64,000 bases of DNA from Sweltsa coloradensis (Eukaryota; Arthropoda; Insecta; Plecoptera; Chloroperlidae), in NCBI GenBank assembly GCA_024449915.1, contig JAMZAV010000165.1:620001-684000 (forward strand), written 5' to 3'. Positions 45,414-56,690 of the stretch are shown one piece after another; within the stretch, counting starts at the first letter, position 1, and each line of letters starts with the position of its first letter. A program made the position numbers and the translations under genes. Below the pieces are notes generated by a model that did not search any database, had not been told where the DNA came from, and was given only the letters and a program-made list of their open reading frames with translations.

Positions 45414-47252
45414 TTATTACTTTTTCAAGTTCCATTATAAAATTATTTGTTAAAATATAATATTTTTATCAAAGTTGATTTAATTTTATGGTATTAGCAA
45501 TAACAATAGGATGTAAAATATCTAGGCCCGGATTCATGTACATCATGGGTATAGGTGGTATAACCATGGTATAACGACGGTATAAGGACTGGTTAAGTCT
45601 AGGCAACTCACATCCTATTAAAACTTTCCCATGTAACAACAAACGCACAACTAATGTAATTTTACACCTATTTCACTGCACCCACACGAGGGAAGCGATA
45701 TATCTAGACGGCCTTGACCCACAGCCATGTAAATCATCAGATAATCAGAAGAATATTGAAAATTTTCACCATCTTTTGTTTTACATTTTTATTAAAAGTG
45801 ACAGGAGATTGCGTGAGTATTAAAAGTAAAGAAAAAGCTTATTATTGCCGTAAATTTTGGAATAGCCTAGGACTATCATACCATTGTTTATCTGCATTAG
45901 GCTTGTAGTAATCAAAACTAGTTATTTGTGCGGGAAGTGTCAAAACAAGGTTGTGCTGGCCTAGGGTTGGCTAAGAAAGGCCTAGGGCTTGTCAAACATG
46001 TAGTGTAAGTATTTATTAATCTAGTCCTATAGCCTAATGGAACTTTAGACCTACACTGTTGTATTATAAATAATTTTCTACATCTGGGCCTAGGCCAGGG
46101 ACGGTTTCTGATTTGTTTTATGAGAGTATAATGACACCTTTTCTCGTTCCACACAAAGAAGAAAAATTTTAAATGTCCGCCATTTTTTACGTATCGCACT
46201 TTCCCGCCTAACTCTGCTTATACCGTCAACAAGTGTCAAGTAACTATGGTTACTTGTTGATTATATGCCAAGTGTTTAAGGCTTATTTTAAAACCTTTAT
46301 TGGAAGCCTTCCAACAAACTTTTTCAACTTTTTTTTTCAAAAGAGACTATAATACTATAACCTTAATGTCCATGTAAAATATGAACATTGTAGTCCCACC
46401 CGTCTGGTCAGAATCGCGGGCCGACGTATTAGATGTAAGTAGCAGTAGTAGCAGTAGTAGGAGGAGTAGCTAACATCCTTAAAGTGATTTTGAGCATGTT
46501 TCAAGCCATTTTTTCACCAAGAAGGAATGGTCGTACCCCAATAAAATTTGGCATGTGTTGTCAGGTACCTAAATCCCCTCGATTGTGATAGTTTTCAAGT
46601 TCACATCACGTTACATGACGGCTGGGTAACACCTCGAAATCACCCCAACTCTGCTTGGTGTATAAGGTGCTTGAGTGTGTAGCGCACCGCGGCTTGGCTG
46701 CGGCGCCCTAACGGGCACCTAGATATCATACATTGCAACATTCATCTTTAATCACTTAACAATGTTAAGCAAAATTAATTATCGCTTGTCGTCGTCACCT
46801 TCATCGATGCTTTCACCCAAAACATGGAATTTAATTGCGTCTGATTTTTTCTTACTGGTTCTATGAAATTAAGTTAAAAGAAATGCTGATTAAAGACTGA
46901 GATAATAAGTCGAGAGGTCTGGTGAACATGATTTGCACATTTTAACTTATCGTGGCTAAGTCGATGGGGTGAGCAAATGGGGCGAGGCGGGCTGGGGAAG
47001 AGAGGGGGATGGGGGTTGAGTTTGGTAAGGGGGTGGGGGGCAGTTGTCAATATAATATTTTTAACACAATTCCTTCTCGAGCTACCGTTACCAAATTTAG
47101 ATTTGACTTTGAAAGCATTGAAATATATGGCCCTGTATTTCATGTAATGGTGTGCGGGTACCCGAAAATTCGGGTCGAATATTTGGGGCCGACCTGATAG
47201 TCAAATTAATAAGAGGACCCTTTTTAGGAAACGAAGAAATTTATATTTAGGG

Positions 47253-47382
47253 AATGGTGGAGGTGCCAATCCAGGATTTACAAAATATTTTGGTGGAGGT
47301 GCCGGTCCAGGATTTACAAACTATTTTGGTGGCGGTGCCGGTCCAGAATTTACAAACTATTTTAGTGGAGGTGCCGGTTCCG
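47253..47382. repeat. 36-bp tandem repeat with GGTGGAGGTGCCGG core
   Basis: About 3.5 units of TTTTGGTGGAGGTGCCGGTC + CAGGATTTACAAACTA. The core is the reverse complement of the CCGGCACCTCCACC motif expanded at 56296-56690. Confidence 0.85.
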
Positions 47383-47989
47383 TTTTTATAGCCTGTTTAA
47401 CATGTGTTTATGTTTCCACGTTGTGTTCATCCCTCAATATACTCTTCTCATGGTTGTTCGCGTCACACACATACACACACACGTATCAAATCAATATGTT
47501 TGATGGTGTAGGCGTAAGAAATGATGTGCAGAGCAGTGAGCGTAAGAGATCATCTGTCATCTCAATGTTAGCTATGAAGAAGTTCTCGTTCCATTACCAT
47601 CACAAAGACCAGTTGTCTCCTGGCTCTGACTATTGGTCAGACACACGGTCAGTTTCTTGTGCCGAGTATCTTGATGACGCTGCATAAACTTGCCATCAGC
47701 TAGAGATGACTGATGACGCTCCTAGCTCTCTCCGGTGACGTTAGACGTTAGACTTGTAACTACGCGACATCAGCCTCACACGATAGCACAGCCCTTCTTT
47801 CACAATAATTATTCATTGTCACTTCGTTCTTCTTCTTCGTTCTAATATGTAAATAAAATATGCTTTACTGCAATTGCAATCGTTTGTTATTACTCTCATA
47901 CATTTAAGGCACCCTCTTCATGTGACTAACTAGGTTAATAAGGTATAGTACAAAATCCCACCATTCTTCATAGCCGCTAAAGAAAACCT

Positions 47990-48095
47990 CAAAAACTTTC
48001 AGTCAGAATTGCCTTTGGCAGGACTCGAACTCGTGACTTCTCGAACCAAGTTTCACGAGCTGCGTATGAACTTTACCCCTGTCGGTTACATGAGA
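47990..48095 (-). repeat. tRNA-like SINE-B-related fragment, reverse
   Basis: TTTCAGTCAGAATTGCCTTTGG and GGACTCGAACTCGTGACTTC are the reverse complement of a SINE-B junction and a B-box arm. It is diverged. Confidence 0.45.
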
Positions 48096-49254
48096 TAACA
48101 TTTGAACATTCTTATTTGAAAATCCACACGTGCTAATTTCAAGAACCACAAGTATATGTTTGTATATGATAACATTATGAAAGTAATTATATGGTTGTAA
48201 CTTGCAAACAATATGCTTTTTTTTTTAATGTTGGACTCAAAATAAGTGATCTGATGTTCGTTTCACCAAGGGCACGCTACATGCCAGACTTCTTAGCCTT
48301 GTCGTACATACATCTCAAGACCTGTCTTCACCACAAAGCCAGACCACAACTCTTGCATTCAAACTCGATCAAGAGACTTTCAATCCCGCCCTCTTGAATC
48401 CAACTTCCTCTAAGAAGGGATTGCAGGTTAACCGCATTACCACCGCGAGGGCGCAAAGGAAATGAATCTCACTCGCGGGGAATAACTTCCGGGGAAAAAT
48501 ATTTCAATCATGCGGCGTGAATGCAATTTTAAATAATTCACATTTAATTCGGAGGCGAAACCATGACGTGAATTGTGGAGTGATTTGTTTGCTGACGTCA
48601 ATGGTGTGATATCCGCGCGCGGTTGGGTTGGAAGATAAGCCTAAGAAGGAGGTTTATTCTGAGGGCGAGAGAGGTTTCTTTACGCCGTGTATTGAATATT
48701 GAACTAATTCGATCAAGATTGAATTTGTTTATGTAAATTGGAAAGAAATGAGAACAACGGGGCTAGACACAGAGTCTGATGATTTCTCTCACGTACGGTG
48801 GATGTGGAAGACGTTTTCATTGCAATTAAATGTTCACAAAAAAAAACAGTTTTAGATTTGGTTTGCACAATTATCGATACGCGAATAAGAAGACAAAGTT
48901 AAAGACAATGAACATGAACCAATCAATATATGACAACTCGATCATAGTGGAGCTATAATTTCATACTTTTTAATTATCTGCTGATCAGTTGATTGGTTTT
49001 AACCAGTGCAAATGACAAAATCACTTATAAAACAGGTATAAAACTGTTGCCCAACAAATTGAATACCGTGTCATTGATTTGACCAATGTCAATCTGCATT
49101 TGGTTAGAGGGTCATAATCTTTAAGGATACTATGAAATTCTATTTTATAAACTGAAGAGTGTAAGGTAATTCTAAGATTTATTTAGTTGAGATTTAAAAA
49201 TTAAAATTATCAATCTCATTTCAGATTATAATAATTATGAGTAGTAAGTTAAAT

Positions 49255-49680
49255 ATCACCGGCACTATTAGACCCCTCATCGGACGTAAACTACCCTATT
49301 TTAACGACCAGGCTATACAAGCCTCCTAATAAGATAACTGCACAGTCATGTATAAGGTGTAGACTGTGGAGTAGACGTCACAGCGCAAAGCAAGTTAAAT
49401 CCAAGCGCTTACCCGGCACCTCCACCAAATCTCTTTTCTTACGTTGTAGGAGTGATTAGTTGTGATTACATTTATAAATATCATACCTTTTACTTCTTTT
49501 CTTTTCAAAGAGACTATAAAATTCGTTAAAATGAGTAAAGGCATTAACAAACATTATTGTATCAATCAGCCTAAGGGCATTAAGTATAACATGATACGTA
49601 ATCTGAAACAATTGTACGTTGCCATCTACAATACCTACTAGAACCTGCAATGTAGAATTGCAATATGTTTGTAAAAACAA
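49255..49680 (+). repeat. Dispersed repeat R, copy 1
   Basis: Ordered phrases ACCGGCACTATTAGACCCCT, TTACCCGGCACCTCCACCAA, TTCAAAGAGACTATA, TTCGTTAAAATGAG and ATTATTGTATCAATC recur at 51660-51930 and, partly, at 56650-56790. The class is unknown and it is non-coding. Confidence 0.65.
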
Positions 49681-51117
49681 AACCCAGCATTCAACACAAG
49701 TTTTTAATGTTTATTTAATTAATTTAAGCCAATTAATTTGAATAATTGTTATTAACAAATTTAAAGATGTGTTATTTTTTTTCTAAATTGTACATTGCTG
49801 ATGTTAATGTACATATTATTATGTAATCTAAGTTTTGTTTATTTTCCTCCTTAGTGTATCAGTTTTTATAACTGAGTAGGTTAGACTTCAAATAAATTAA
49901 TACTCTTCAGGCCGTCAACACTAGACTTACGTTAACACACACATAATATAAATAATATCTTAACTAATTTAGAAAATTAATTAATCTGTTGTTCAATCAT
50001 TTTTCAATTCAATGAAATCCGTCAAACATCTCTCGTTGCTCAACTTAATTAAAAAGTCTTATTTTTAAATCTCATTTCTTGGTTATTGAAATAAGAAAAG
50101 TGCTCGGGGAATATTTTCTCTGTATTAACTAATGTGTTTTATTGCCTTATTCCCGGCCTAACCACCTAATTCTCTCGCGTTCGTCATCTAATTTCCGTTA
50201 TTCCAAAGCCTTACTCTCTGTTCAATCCAACCAATAACGCTCCCACTCCGACTTTCAAATATTTCGCCTTCTCCTCCACTTCCGACCAACTTAATTTCTA
50301 ATCTCTGTGTTCAATGTTCAAATCTTATAAACTGAACCGGCAATGTCGCCTCGCTGGGTTATTGATTGTATTGCGAAGTAAGTTTGTCTCTGTTGGGTTG
50401 GCTGCCCTCTTGACATCTCAGAGTACAAGGCTCAACGAAGCGTTCATTTATTTATACACATCTAGCTGTCATTATACTATTCAGTTTTAACATCAAACAT
50501 TACGACACTTATCGACTTATCGGATAGCAAATTTTTAGTATACACCTTAAAGTATTCAATTAATAATTATAATAATTGACTTATTTTACATGCTTGTGAA
50601 AAATATAATTATTTTTAAATTGTTTAATTACTACTTAATATTTTGTGTGAATGAAAATAATATTAGTTCAATTTCTTGGCCTTTGGTGTACACTTTAAAT
50701 TAAATGTGACAAGTTAAATAAATTTAAAAACTCGTTAAATTATGCAGGATTACCTCTGATAAAATAGCACTTAGAGTTAGAGACACCCCCCCCCCCACAC
50801 AAATTTATACAATACCTTTAGCCAACTGAAGACCAAGTTATCTTTGAGCAGCTTGTTTGTGAAAAAGTATATTTCATTATATTTTCAAAAAGTATTTGAC
50901 AAAAGTATTTTGTAAACTCAATTCTGTATTACTATGTATCCTCAAAACAATACGTCATACACACTGTTCACTTCGTTTTAAAATCTCTTCAATTTTACGA
51001 TTTCGATCATTTTTCCTTACATTATAAAAAGATTGTTATGTTTACCGTGGGGTGTGTTTTTTAATGTAGATTGATTTTTAGCTAATCCAAACAAGAGTTG
51101 TGTGCGTTGGAACACAC

Positions 51118-51150
51118 TGAGGGGGTGGGGGTGGGGGTGAGGGGGGGGGA
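51118..51150 (+). other. Potential G-quadruplex
   Basis: GAGGGGGTGGGGGTGGGGGT followed by GAGGGGGGGGG meets the four G-run pattern with one- or two-base loops. Another poly-G tract lies at 51533-51550. Confidence 0.65.
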
Positions 51151-51659
51151 ACAATTTCCTGACAATATTTGCCCTGACGAAGCTTTCACCCAGCCGACGT
51201 GAGCGACATGCGAATTAGTCGCGGCTTGATCCGCCGACAGCGCCACGATCGCGGTTGCAAAATATTCAATTTCAAATCATAGCACACTATAATACATGAA
51301 GAGTGTTGTCGATCGGCAACAATAACAAACAAGTGGATTGCTTAGCATGGAAGCCTTCAGTGAATATTAAAATCAAAACGAAGAGTTCTAGATGAATCCT
51401 AAAACATTTCTGTATAGGGCTAAGAGATTTCACACCGTAAGAATGGAAAAATAATAGTGGTACAAGGGTGGCTGCAAAGCAAAGCGGGGGCCAAAATGGT
51501 TGAATAAATTAAAACTGGCATCGTATTCACAAGGGGGGGGGGGGGGGGGTGATGAACTGCACACTTTTCTGATCAAACGTTTTAAACTTACAGCATCTTG
51601 GTTGGAATGCGTCCTACCATTGTCGAGAGAAATATATTACATTTCTCATTATATATTAT

Positions 51660-51930
51660 AATTACGAGTAGCCTAGCCTTAACATCCCCGGCACTAATGT
51701 TTGACCCCTGCGACCTCTTAACAAGGTCACTGCGCAGGCAAGACTAACGTAGAGACAACACGTTAAAGATACGTCACATTACCCGGCACCTCCACCAAAT
51801 ATCATTTCTTGCGTTGAAGTTGCGAATATTTTACCAAACACATTTCCTTTTCATTTCAAGACTATGTTGTACACTATAACATTCGTCAAAATGAGAAGAA
51901 GCATTAATAAATACATTATTGTATCAATCC
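51660..51930 (+). repeat. Dispersed repeat R, copy 2
   Basis: CCCCGGCACTAATGTTTGAC, ATTACCCGGCACCTCCACCA, TTTCTTGCGTTGAAGTTG, ATTCGTCAAAATGAG and ATTATTGTATCAATCC match copies at 49255 and 56650. Confidence 0.65.
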
Positions 51931-52109
51931 GATGAAAGTGCAGGTATATTGGGCTCAGCACTAGAAACACGACGGAGGGTTTTATTTCAATTCTGGCCAA
52001 GGATAATCCAGACTGAAAGTATTTGTCAGTTGACTAGGGTCGAGCATGCAAATCTATTGAACATTCTCACTTATTATTCTCAGCTCTTTGTTCTTTTTCT
52101 GTAATTTTT

Positions 52110-52430
52110 TTGGATTTCACAAATTAACTGAATATGTCATGCAACCATAGTATTTATACATACATGTTTTTCATGTTTATTTTGGTTATATGTTCCGTTC
52201 TCTGTATTGTCACCATCTTAAATAATTTATAAATTGTCTTTACCCCACAGTTAAGCCTTTTTCAGGCTTTGTGGGTTTTTTGATTATATTCTTGTTAGAT
52301 TTATTTCTGTAGGCCTATGTAACATTAATTATTTATTTGTACAATTTTGCTATGTTGTATGAGTCATGTATGTTCTATGTTCTATGACAATAAAATAAAT
52401 TTGTATAAAATAAAAAAAAAAAAAAAAAAA
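52110..52430 (+). repeat. Probable non-LTR retrotransposon 3' tail, copy 2
   Basis: Aligns with 42800-43080 (GATTTCACAAATTAACTGAA, ATATGTTCCGTTCTCTGTAT, CCACAGTTAAGCC). It ends ACAATAAAATAAATTTG and a 20-base A-run at 52411-52430, as expected of a retroposed 3' end. Confidence 0.65.
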
Positions 52431-52597
52431 CTATCCTCTCACAATCCATACACACCTGAAGAGGGGCAACTTTCATCTAAACACGAGGATCGCACGGAAA
52501 CTGAGACCTAACACTACGAGAACAGTAAAAACACATTACTGTTGGTAGAAATGCGCGCAAGAAAGTTACTTCATGGTATGTGTTGTGTCGGACTCAC

Positions 52598-52689
52598 CGA
52601 TCTCCGTCTCGTAGCCTCTGTCACACGGCTCCTTCTTGACGTTCACGTGGCCGTACGCAGACAGAAGACGATCGCACGGCGAGACCGGC
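52598..52689 (-). CDS. PEA3-type ETS factor, exon with VKKEP motif
   Basis: 92-nt exon: one base completing Arg, thirty codons, then one base of Gly. It encodes PVSPCDRLLSAYGHVNVKKE followed by PCDRGYETEI. VKKEP is a psi-K-x-E SUMO-acceptor motif, a feature of the negative regulatory region in PEA3 proteins; the following acidic/aromatic stretch parallels the KQEPRDFAYDSE segment I recall from ETV1. Acceptor TTTCATCCAG (AG 52691-52690); donor GATCG|GTGAGT. Phases agree on both sides. Confidence 0.85.
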
Positions 52690-53919
52690 CTGGATGAAAT
52701 AAAAGAACGCGTCATTAACTACCCTACCTGATGGCTGGATGAGCGTAATGAGAGAAGCGAAGTCTTCAATAACTTTACTGTGCCCTGAGAAAAATAGGGA
52801 TTATTTCTCGATTTTGTTAGTCGGGAAACACTCCATAGTAGGTGTGATTGTTATTATTAACTACAATTCAGAAATTGTAGTAAATAATTAAAATATGGAT
52901 GTTATTGCAAGGCATAATTGACAGGTGGACTAGTCTATATAAAATGTACAAAAAAATGTATTCATAGTCTACCTACTTGGTCACATTATCTTATTTTTAT
53001 TGGGAGACATTTAACACTTACATAAAACACATAATTCAATGTAACTAAAACAGTCTAATAATATTTTGTTTTACTACCATATTAGAAGAATCTTATTTAA
53101 AATCTTATTTAATTGAATACTAATGACATGCAGAAATAAAAAAATAACGTCAAAAAATTCAATTCAAGAAATGGGCATTTTAAAGGCATATTTTCGTACA
53201 ACAAGAATATTTTACTACGATTGACTTTAGTGTGTATGTGTGTTTGGTTTTTCAAGTGCGATTTAATTTGATAAAGATACAAATGCGAGTTTCTATGTGC
53301 TTGCGTGTTGATGGTAATTTTAGGCGCAGACAACTCTAACCCCCTCATCAATTGTTTAATGTCAGGACAATATGCATGACGCAATCAGTACCTCACGTAA
53401 TAACAACTGAGAAAGCCGCTTATTCTTAGCCCCTATATTAACAAACCTCAACCCTTTCGCTAAACCTTTTTAAAGTTGCACGGGCTAAACCAAGCGTGCA
53501 GTGCCGAGCGCAAACCGTATTACAAGGTTTAATTTTAATAGAAACTAGAGCAGGGCGTATATTTTCTTGTAAATGAAACCGCTTGCGGCAAACTAATGAT
53601 TTATGTTCCAGAAACTTTTATTTGGGTAAACTTCAAAGGTGTTTTTCAAACAAAAATATCTTCACATTTGGCATACATTGTGCAAGTTGTGAATTAATGT
53701 TGAACGTATTGTTAAACATTCTTCAATGCGGGACAGAATTCAATTACGCAATCGCTTGATAAAATGCTACATTAACACCCTATATAATATAAGAGTGCAC
53801 TGTGCTATTTTATTACTATCCGTTAATTATTGTCTGATAATTAAACCCACTGTTGAACACACACAATAATATAAACATTTTACAGAAAAAACAATCTATT
53901 GGTATAATGCAATTGGTAT

Positions 53920-54140
53920 AATTAAACGAGGGAGCGGAGTGACTGAGTGTCTCCATTCAACTCAAACGGCCCTCATTCTGTGATTCTGTCTGTCTGTACG
54001 TCGAAAATCAGCCGAACCGCTGAACAGATTGCGCTGAAATTTTAAACAGACATCCGTTACGAGTTTACTGAGAACTGTTAACAAAATCAGCTAGATCCAT
54101 TGCGATTTAAGCCTACAATAAAAAAAATGTGATTTTTAAA
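53920..54140 (-). repeat. Dispersed 3' module, copy 2
   Basis: Reverse complement of 19130-19370: AAACGAGGGAGCGGAGTGAC, CGTCGAAAATCAGCCGAACC, CAGATTGCGCTGAAATTT and GAGTTTACTGAGAACTGTTA. A CTGT-rich simple stretch replaces the CA run of copy 1. Confidence 0.75.
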
Positions 54141-54189
54141 AATATCGATAGCATTTGTTTAGTAGCAGCTAGCGGGACGAGATCTACCT

Positions 54190-54265
54190 GGCTGACATGG
54201 CTCAGTGGTAAGCATTTACAGCCTACCGCACGGAGGGTTGGGGTTCGATACCCGATAGTTAGAAC
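54190..54265 (+). repeat. tRNA-like segment
   Basis: GACATGGCTCAGTGGTAAGC (A-box) and GGTTGGGGTTCGATACCCG (B-box) are correctly spaced. Acceptor pairing is not evident. It is probably a SINE head rather than a functional tRNA. Confidence 0.5.
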
Positions 54266-54412
54266 TTTTTTATATTTTACACCCACATATTATTTTTGAG
54301 GGGTGTTAAATGGAGAAAAAAAATTAGGTGATTTTGTTTTATCTTGGAAATTTGTTAATGTTTCACGCTAATACGTTTTGAACACGATTCGCATTTTGAA
54401 TGTTCAATTTAA

Positions 54413-54575
54413 ACTAGGGAAACGCCAAAGTGTGAGCCAAGTTTTGAGTACCCGGGAACATCCCCTTTCCTCCCATATGCCTAAGGCTGGATCTAGCCCA
54501 GTATGGGGAATGATACCGGGTACTTTACACATGGCTCACTCACTCGTTTAACAACGACTTTGGCGTTTCCCTAGT
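54413..54575. mobile_element. ACTAGGGAAACGCC foldback MITE, copy 3
   Basis: Begins ACTAGGGAAACGCCAAAG and ends CTTTGGCGTTTCCCTAGT; shares the GAGTACCCGGG interior with the copy at 20663. At 163 bp it is the shortest copy, with a deleted left subterminal block. Confidence 0.85.
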
Positions 54576-54658
54576 GTAAACTAACACATGCACATGAATC
54601 TAGAAAATAACAGGCATCATCTCATGTTTTGTCTCAAGAAGGGGAGAGAGAGAGAGTG

Positions 54659-54880
54659 TGGAGTCTAACATGAAACAATGAAGCCAGTGGAGGAGAGAAC
54701 TATATAGTGTGGAGTCTAACCTGAAACAATGAAGTCACTGGAGGAGAGAACAATATAGTGTGGAGTCTAACCTGAAACAATGTAGTTACTGGAGGAGAGA
54801 ACTATATAGTGTGGAGTCTAACCTGAAGCAATGAAGTCACTGGAGGAGAGAACTTTATAGTGTGGAGTCTAACCTGAAGC
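54659..54880 (-). repeat. 51-bp minisatellite containing the splice donor
   Basis: GAGTCTAAC starts at 54661, 54712, 54763, 54814 and 54865, an exact 51-bp period. On the minus strand each unit reads GTTAGACTCC, ACACTATATA, GTTCTCTCCTCCAGTGACTT, CATTGTTTCAG. The copy at 54865-54880 overlaps the true exon end (TGCTTCAG|GTTAGA); three others repeat TTCAG|GTTAGA exactly or nearly, and the outermost (54661) has lost the donor (TCATG|TTAGA). Each unit also has an acceptor-like CTCTCCTCCAG. Confidence 0.93.
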
Positions 54881-54960
54881 AGGAGGACGGGAAGTTGAAG
54901 AACGCGCCTCGGCCCGAGTGGACGTCGTCACACTTGATGTCAGTTCTGGGCGGCGAGAAC
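54874..54960 (-). CDS. PEA3-type ETS factor, small central exon
   Basis: 87-nt exon, one base + 28 codons + two bases, encoding FSPPRTDIKCDDVHSGRGAF then FNFPSSCF. Acceptor GATTGTTCCAG (AG 54962-54961); true donor TTCAG|GTTAGA (54873-54872). DIKCDD is a SUMO-like or regulatory patch at best. Phase agrees with both neighbours (AG|G = Arg on each side). No domain is recognised; assignment to the ETS gene rests on phase, strand, GC content and position. Confidence 0.78.
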
Positions 54961-55328
54961 CTGGAACAATCCGGAACATGGTGTCTCATTGTAAACCAGT
55001 TTGTATAACTGAATGGGATAGTCGTTATATCAACAAAATGCGTAATCATTGGTAGTCGTGTGTCACTTAGATAGCCATGTGTTTATGGTAAAACAAAAAT
55101 CAACAGCACAAACTGAAATCCTGAATATTTTCCGCCACAAAGTCATCGATATTGGTCCAAACAACAACTATAATTATTTTTTTCCATCAATATTAATTGT
55201 GTCTGAATCAGGTAAAATTAGTAAAGTACCTATGCTCTAAATGATCATACTACGGAAGTGCCAAAAATTTCACAGAGAAATACACAGCCAACAATTAGCT
55301 TTACATGCATAGAAAGACTTGTAGATAC

Positions 55329-55545
55329 CTGGTGCACTGCGAGAGTCTTGCAGGGTCCCCATGAGCTGTGGGGGGCGCGGGGGCGGGGGCGGCGGAGGTG
55401 AGCGTCACGGAGGCCCCCGAGAAGCCTGACGTCACGTAGTAGGGGCTGGGGGCGCTCGGGGGCCCGTAGTGAGCGGGGGGCCCGGGATAGGTCACGTGAG
55501 AACAGGGCTTGAAGAAGCGGGCCTCTTGTTTCACGGGGCTGGTAC
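55329..55545 (-). CDS. PEA3-type ETS factor, upstream Pro-rich exon
   Basis: 217-nt exon: two bases, 71 codons, two bases. It encodes TSPVKQEARFFKPCSHVTYP, GPPAHYGPPSAPSPYYVTSG and an Ala/Pro stretch. PVKQEA is a SUMO-site-like motif as found in the PEA3 N-terminal half. Acceptor CTTTCTGCTGCAG (AG 55547-55546); donor ACCAG|GTATCT (55328-55327). The preceding exon must end with one base of a Gly or similar codon; it was not found to the right, so the acidic activation domain typical of PEA3 proteins is unseen. Confidence 0.8.
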
Positions 55546-56295
55546 CTGCAGCAGAAAGACAAGGAACTTGTTGGTGACGTATGCCTTCAAAGTGCTGCCT
55601 AGTGGAGAGTAGAGACAATGAAAGCAATCACAGTTAGACACCATTGTTACATAAGGCAACATTACACGATCAGTAACACCTGAAGATAACCGCGAAATAA
55701 AATTCACAACTGAAAGAAATACAGACCAGAATTTTTAATGGTAAGTTAAGTACAGAAATAAACATATATCACACAGTAGCTTAGTGAAATATATGTACAC
55801 CCTCAATCACAACGATTTAAAAATATTGTTCCACTAAAACCACACTAAAACTGACTACTTGAGCGTAATTAAGTGGGATTTGTTTGCCAGACTGTATAGT
55901 ATGAAATGTATTTCCGCCTGTTCACCACAATGTCACATCCATATCGTCTCGAGTGAACATGTTGTAATTGTGACAGCATGACAGTTCCCCGACATCACAG
56001 CAGGTAGGAGCTGCAATACGTATAGTTGAGGAGGAGATCATACGGTGCTCGAGACAAAAGCGGATACCTCAAGATGAAACTATTATTCAACAACTTGAGA
56101 TCAATCTATGCAAGAAATAAGAGCGAGTGCAGATCGTGTTGAGCTGAGGGAAATTCAAGCTCCAACTTTGGAGTAAGTTCGTAACACACAGTGTAAACCA
56201 ATACTTGTCAAAGAGAGACGACGTCGAAGTTCCTACAGCAGAACATTGACAGTTGTTTCTTAACTTTTCCCGACGGTTAACGGGCCTTCCACTGA

Positions 56296-56690
56296 GACCC
56301 GGCACCTCCACCAAATATCATTGGTGCTTAAAGACCCGGCACCTCCACCAAATATCATTGATGCTTAAAGACCCGTCAACTCCACTAAATATCATTAATC
56401 CTTAAAGACCCGGCACCTCCACCAAATATCATTGGTGCTTAAAGACCCGTCACTCTACTAAATATAATTGATACTTAAAGACCCGGCACCTCCACCAAAT
56501 ATCATTGGTGCTTAAAGACCCGGCACCTCTACTAAATATCATTGATGCTAAAAGACCCGGCACCTCCACCAAATATCATTGATGCTTAAAGACCCGGCAC
56601 CTCCACCAAATATGCTTAAATACCCGGCACCTCCACCAAATATCATGATGCTTAAAGACCCAGCACCTCCACCAAATCTTCTTGCGTTGA
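56296..56690. repeat. 37-bp minisatellite with CCGGCACCTCCACC core
   Basis: Eleven units beginning GACCCGGCACCTCCACCAAA, then TATCATTGGTGCTTAAA, start at 56296, 56333, 56370, 56407, 56444, 56480, 56517, 56554, 56591, 56620 and 56656. The same core occurs singly in repeat R (49411, 51781) and at 34269 and 35003, so the array grew from one dispersed repeat. Confidence 0.93.

Larger units (their letters stand above)
32237..52597 (-). other. 20-kb intron of the ETS gene
   Basis: Joins the KKEP exon (52598) to the ETS exon (32236); both ends have G|GC phase that fit. The interior is repeats and AT-rich sequence, itemised separately. Stretches without any assignable content include about 32300-33470, 38150-40110, 45420-47230, 47390-47980, 48100-49250 and 49690-51650. 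Short GC-rich pieces at 38521-38700 and 40290-40690 have small open frames but no exon-like signals I trust. Confidence 0.7.
52690..54873 (-). other. ETS gene intron with repeats
   Basis: Intron from GTTAGAC (54873) to the acceptor at 52690. It holds the dispersed 3' module (53920-54140), a tRNA-like segment, one foldback MITE and the donor-containing minisatellite. The part 52700-53900 has nothing I can assign. Confidence 0.8.
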
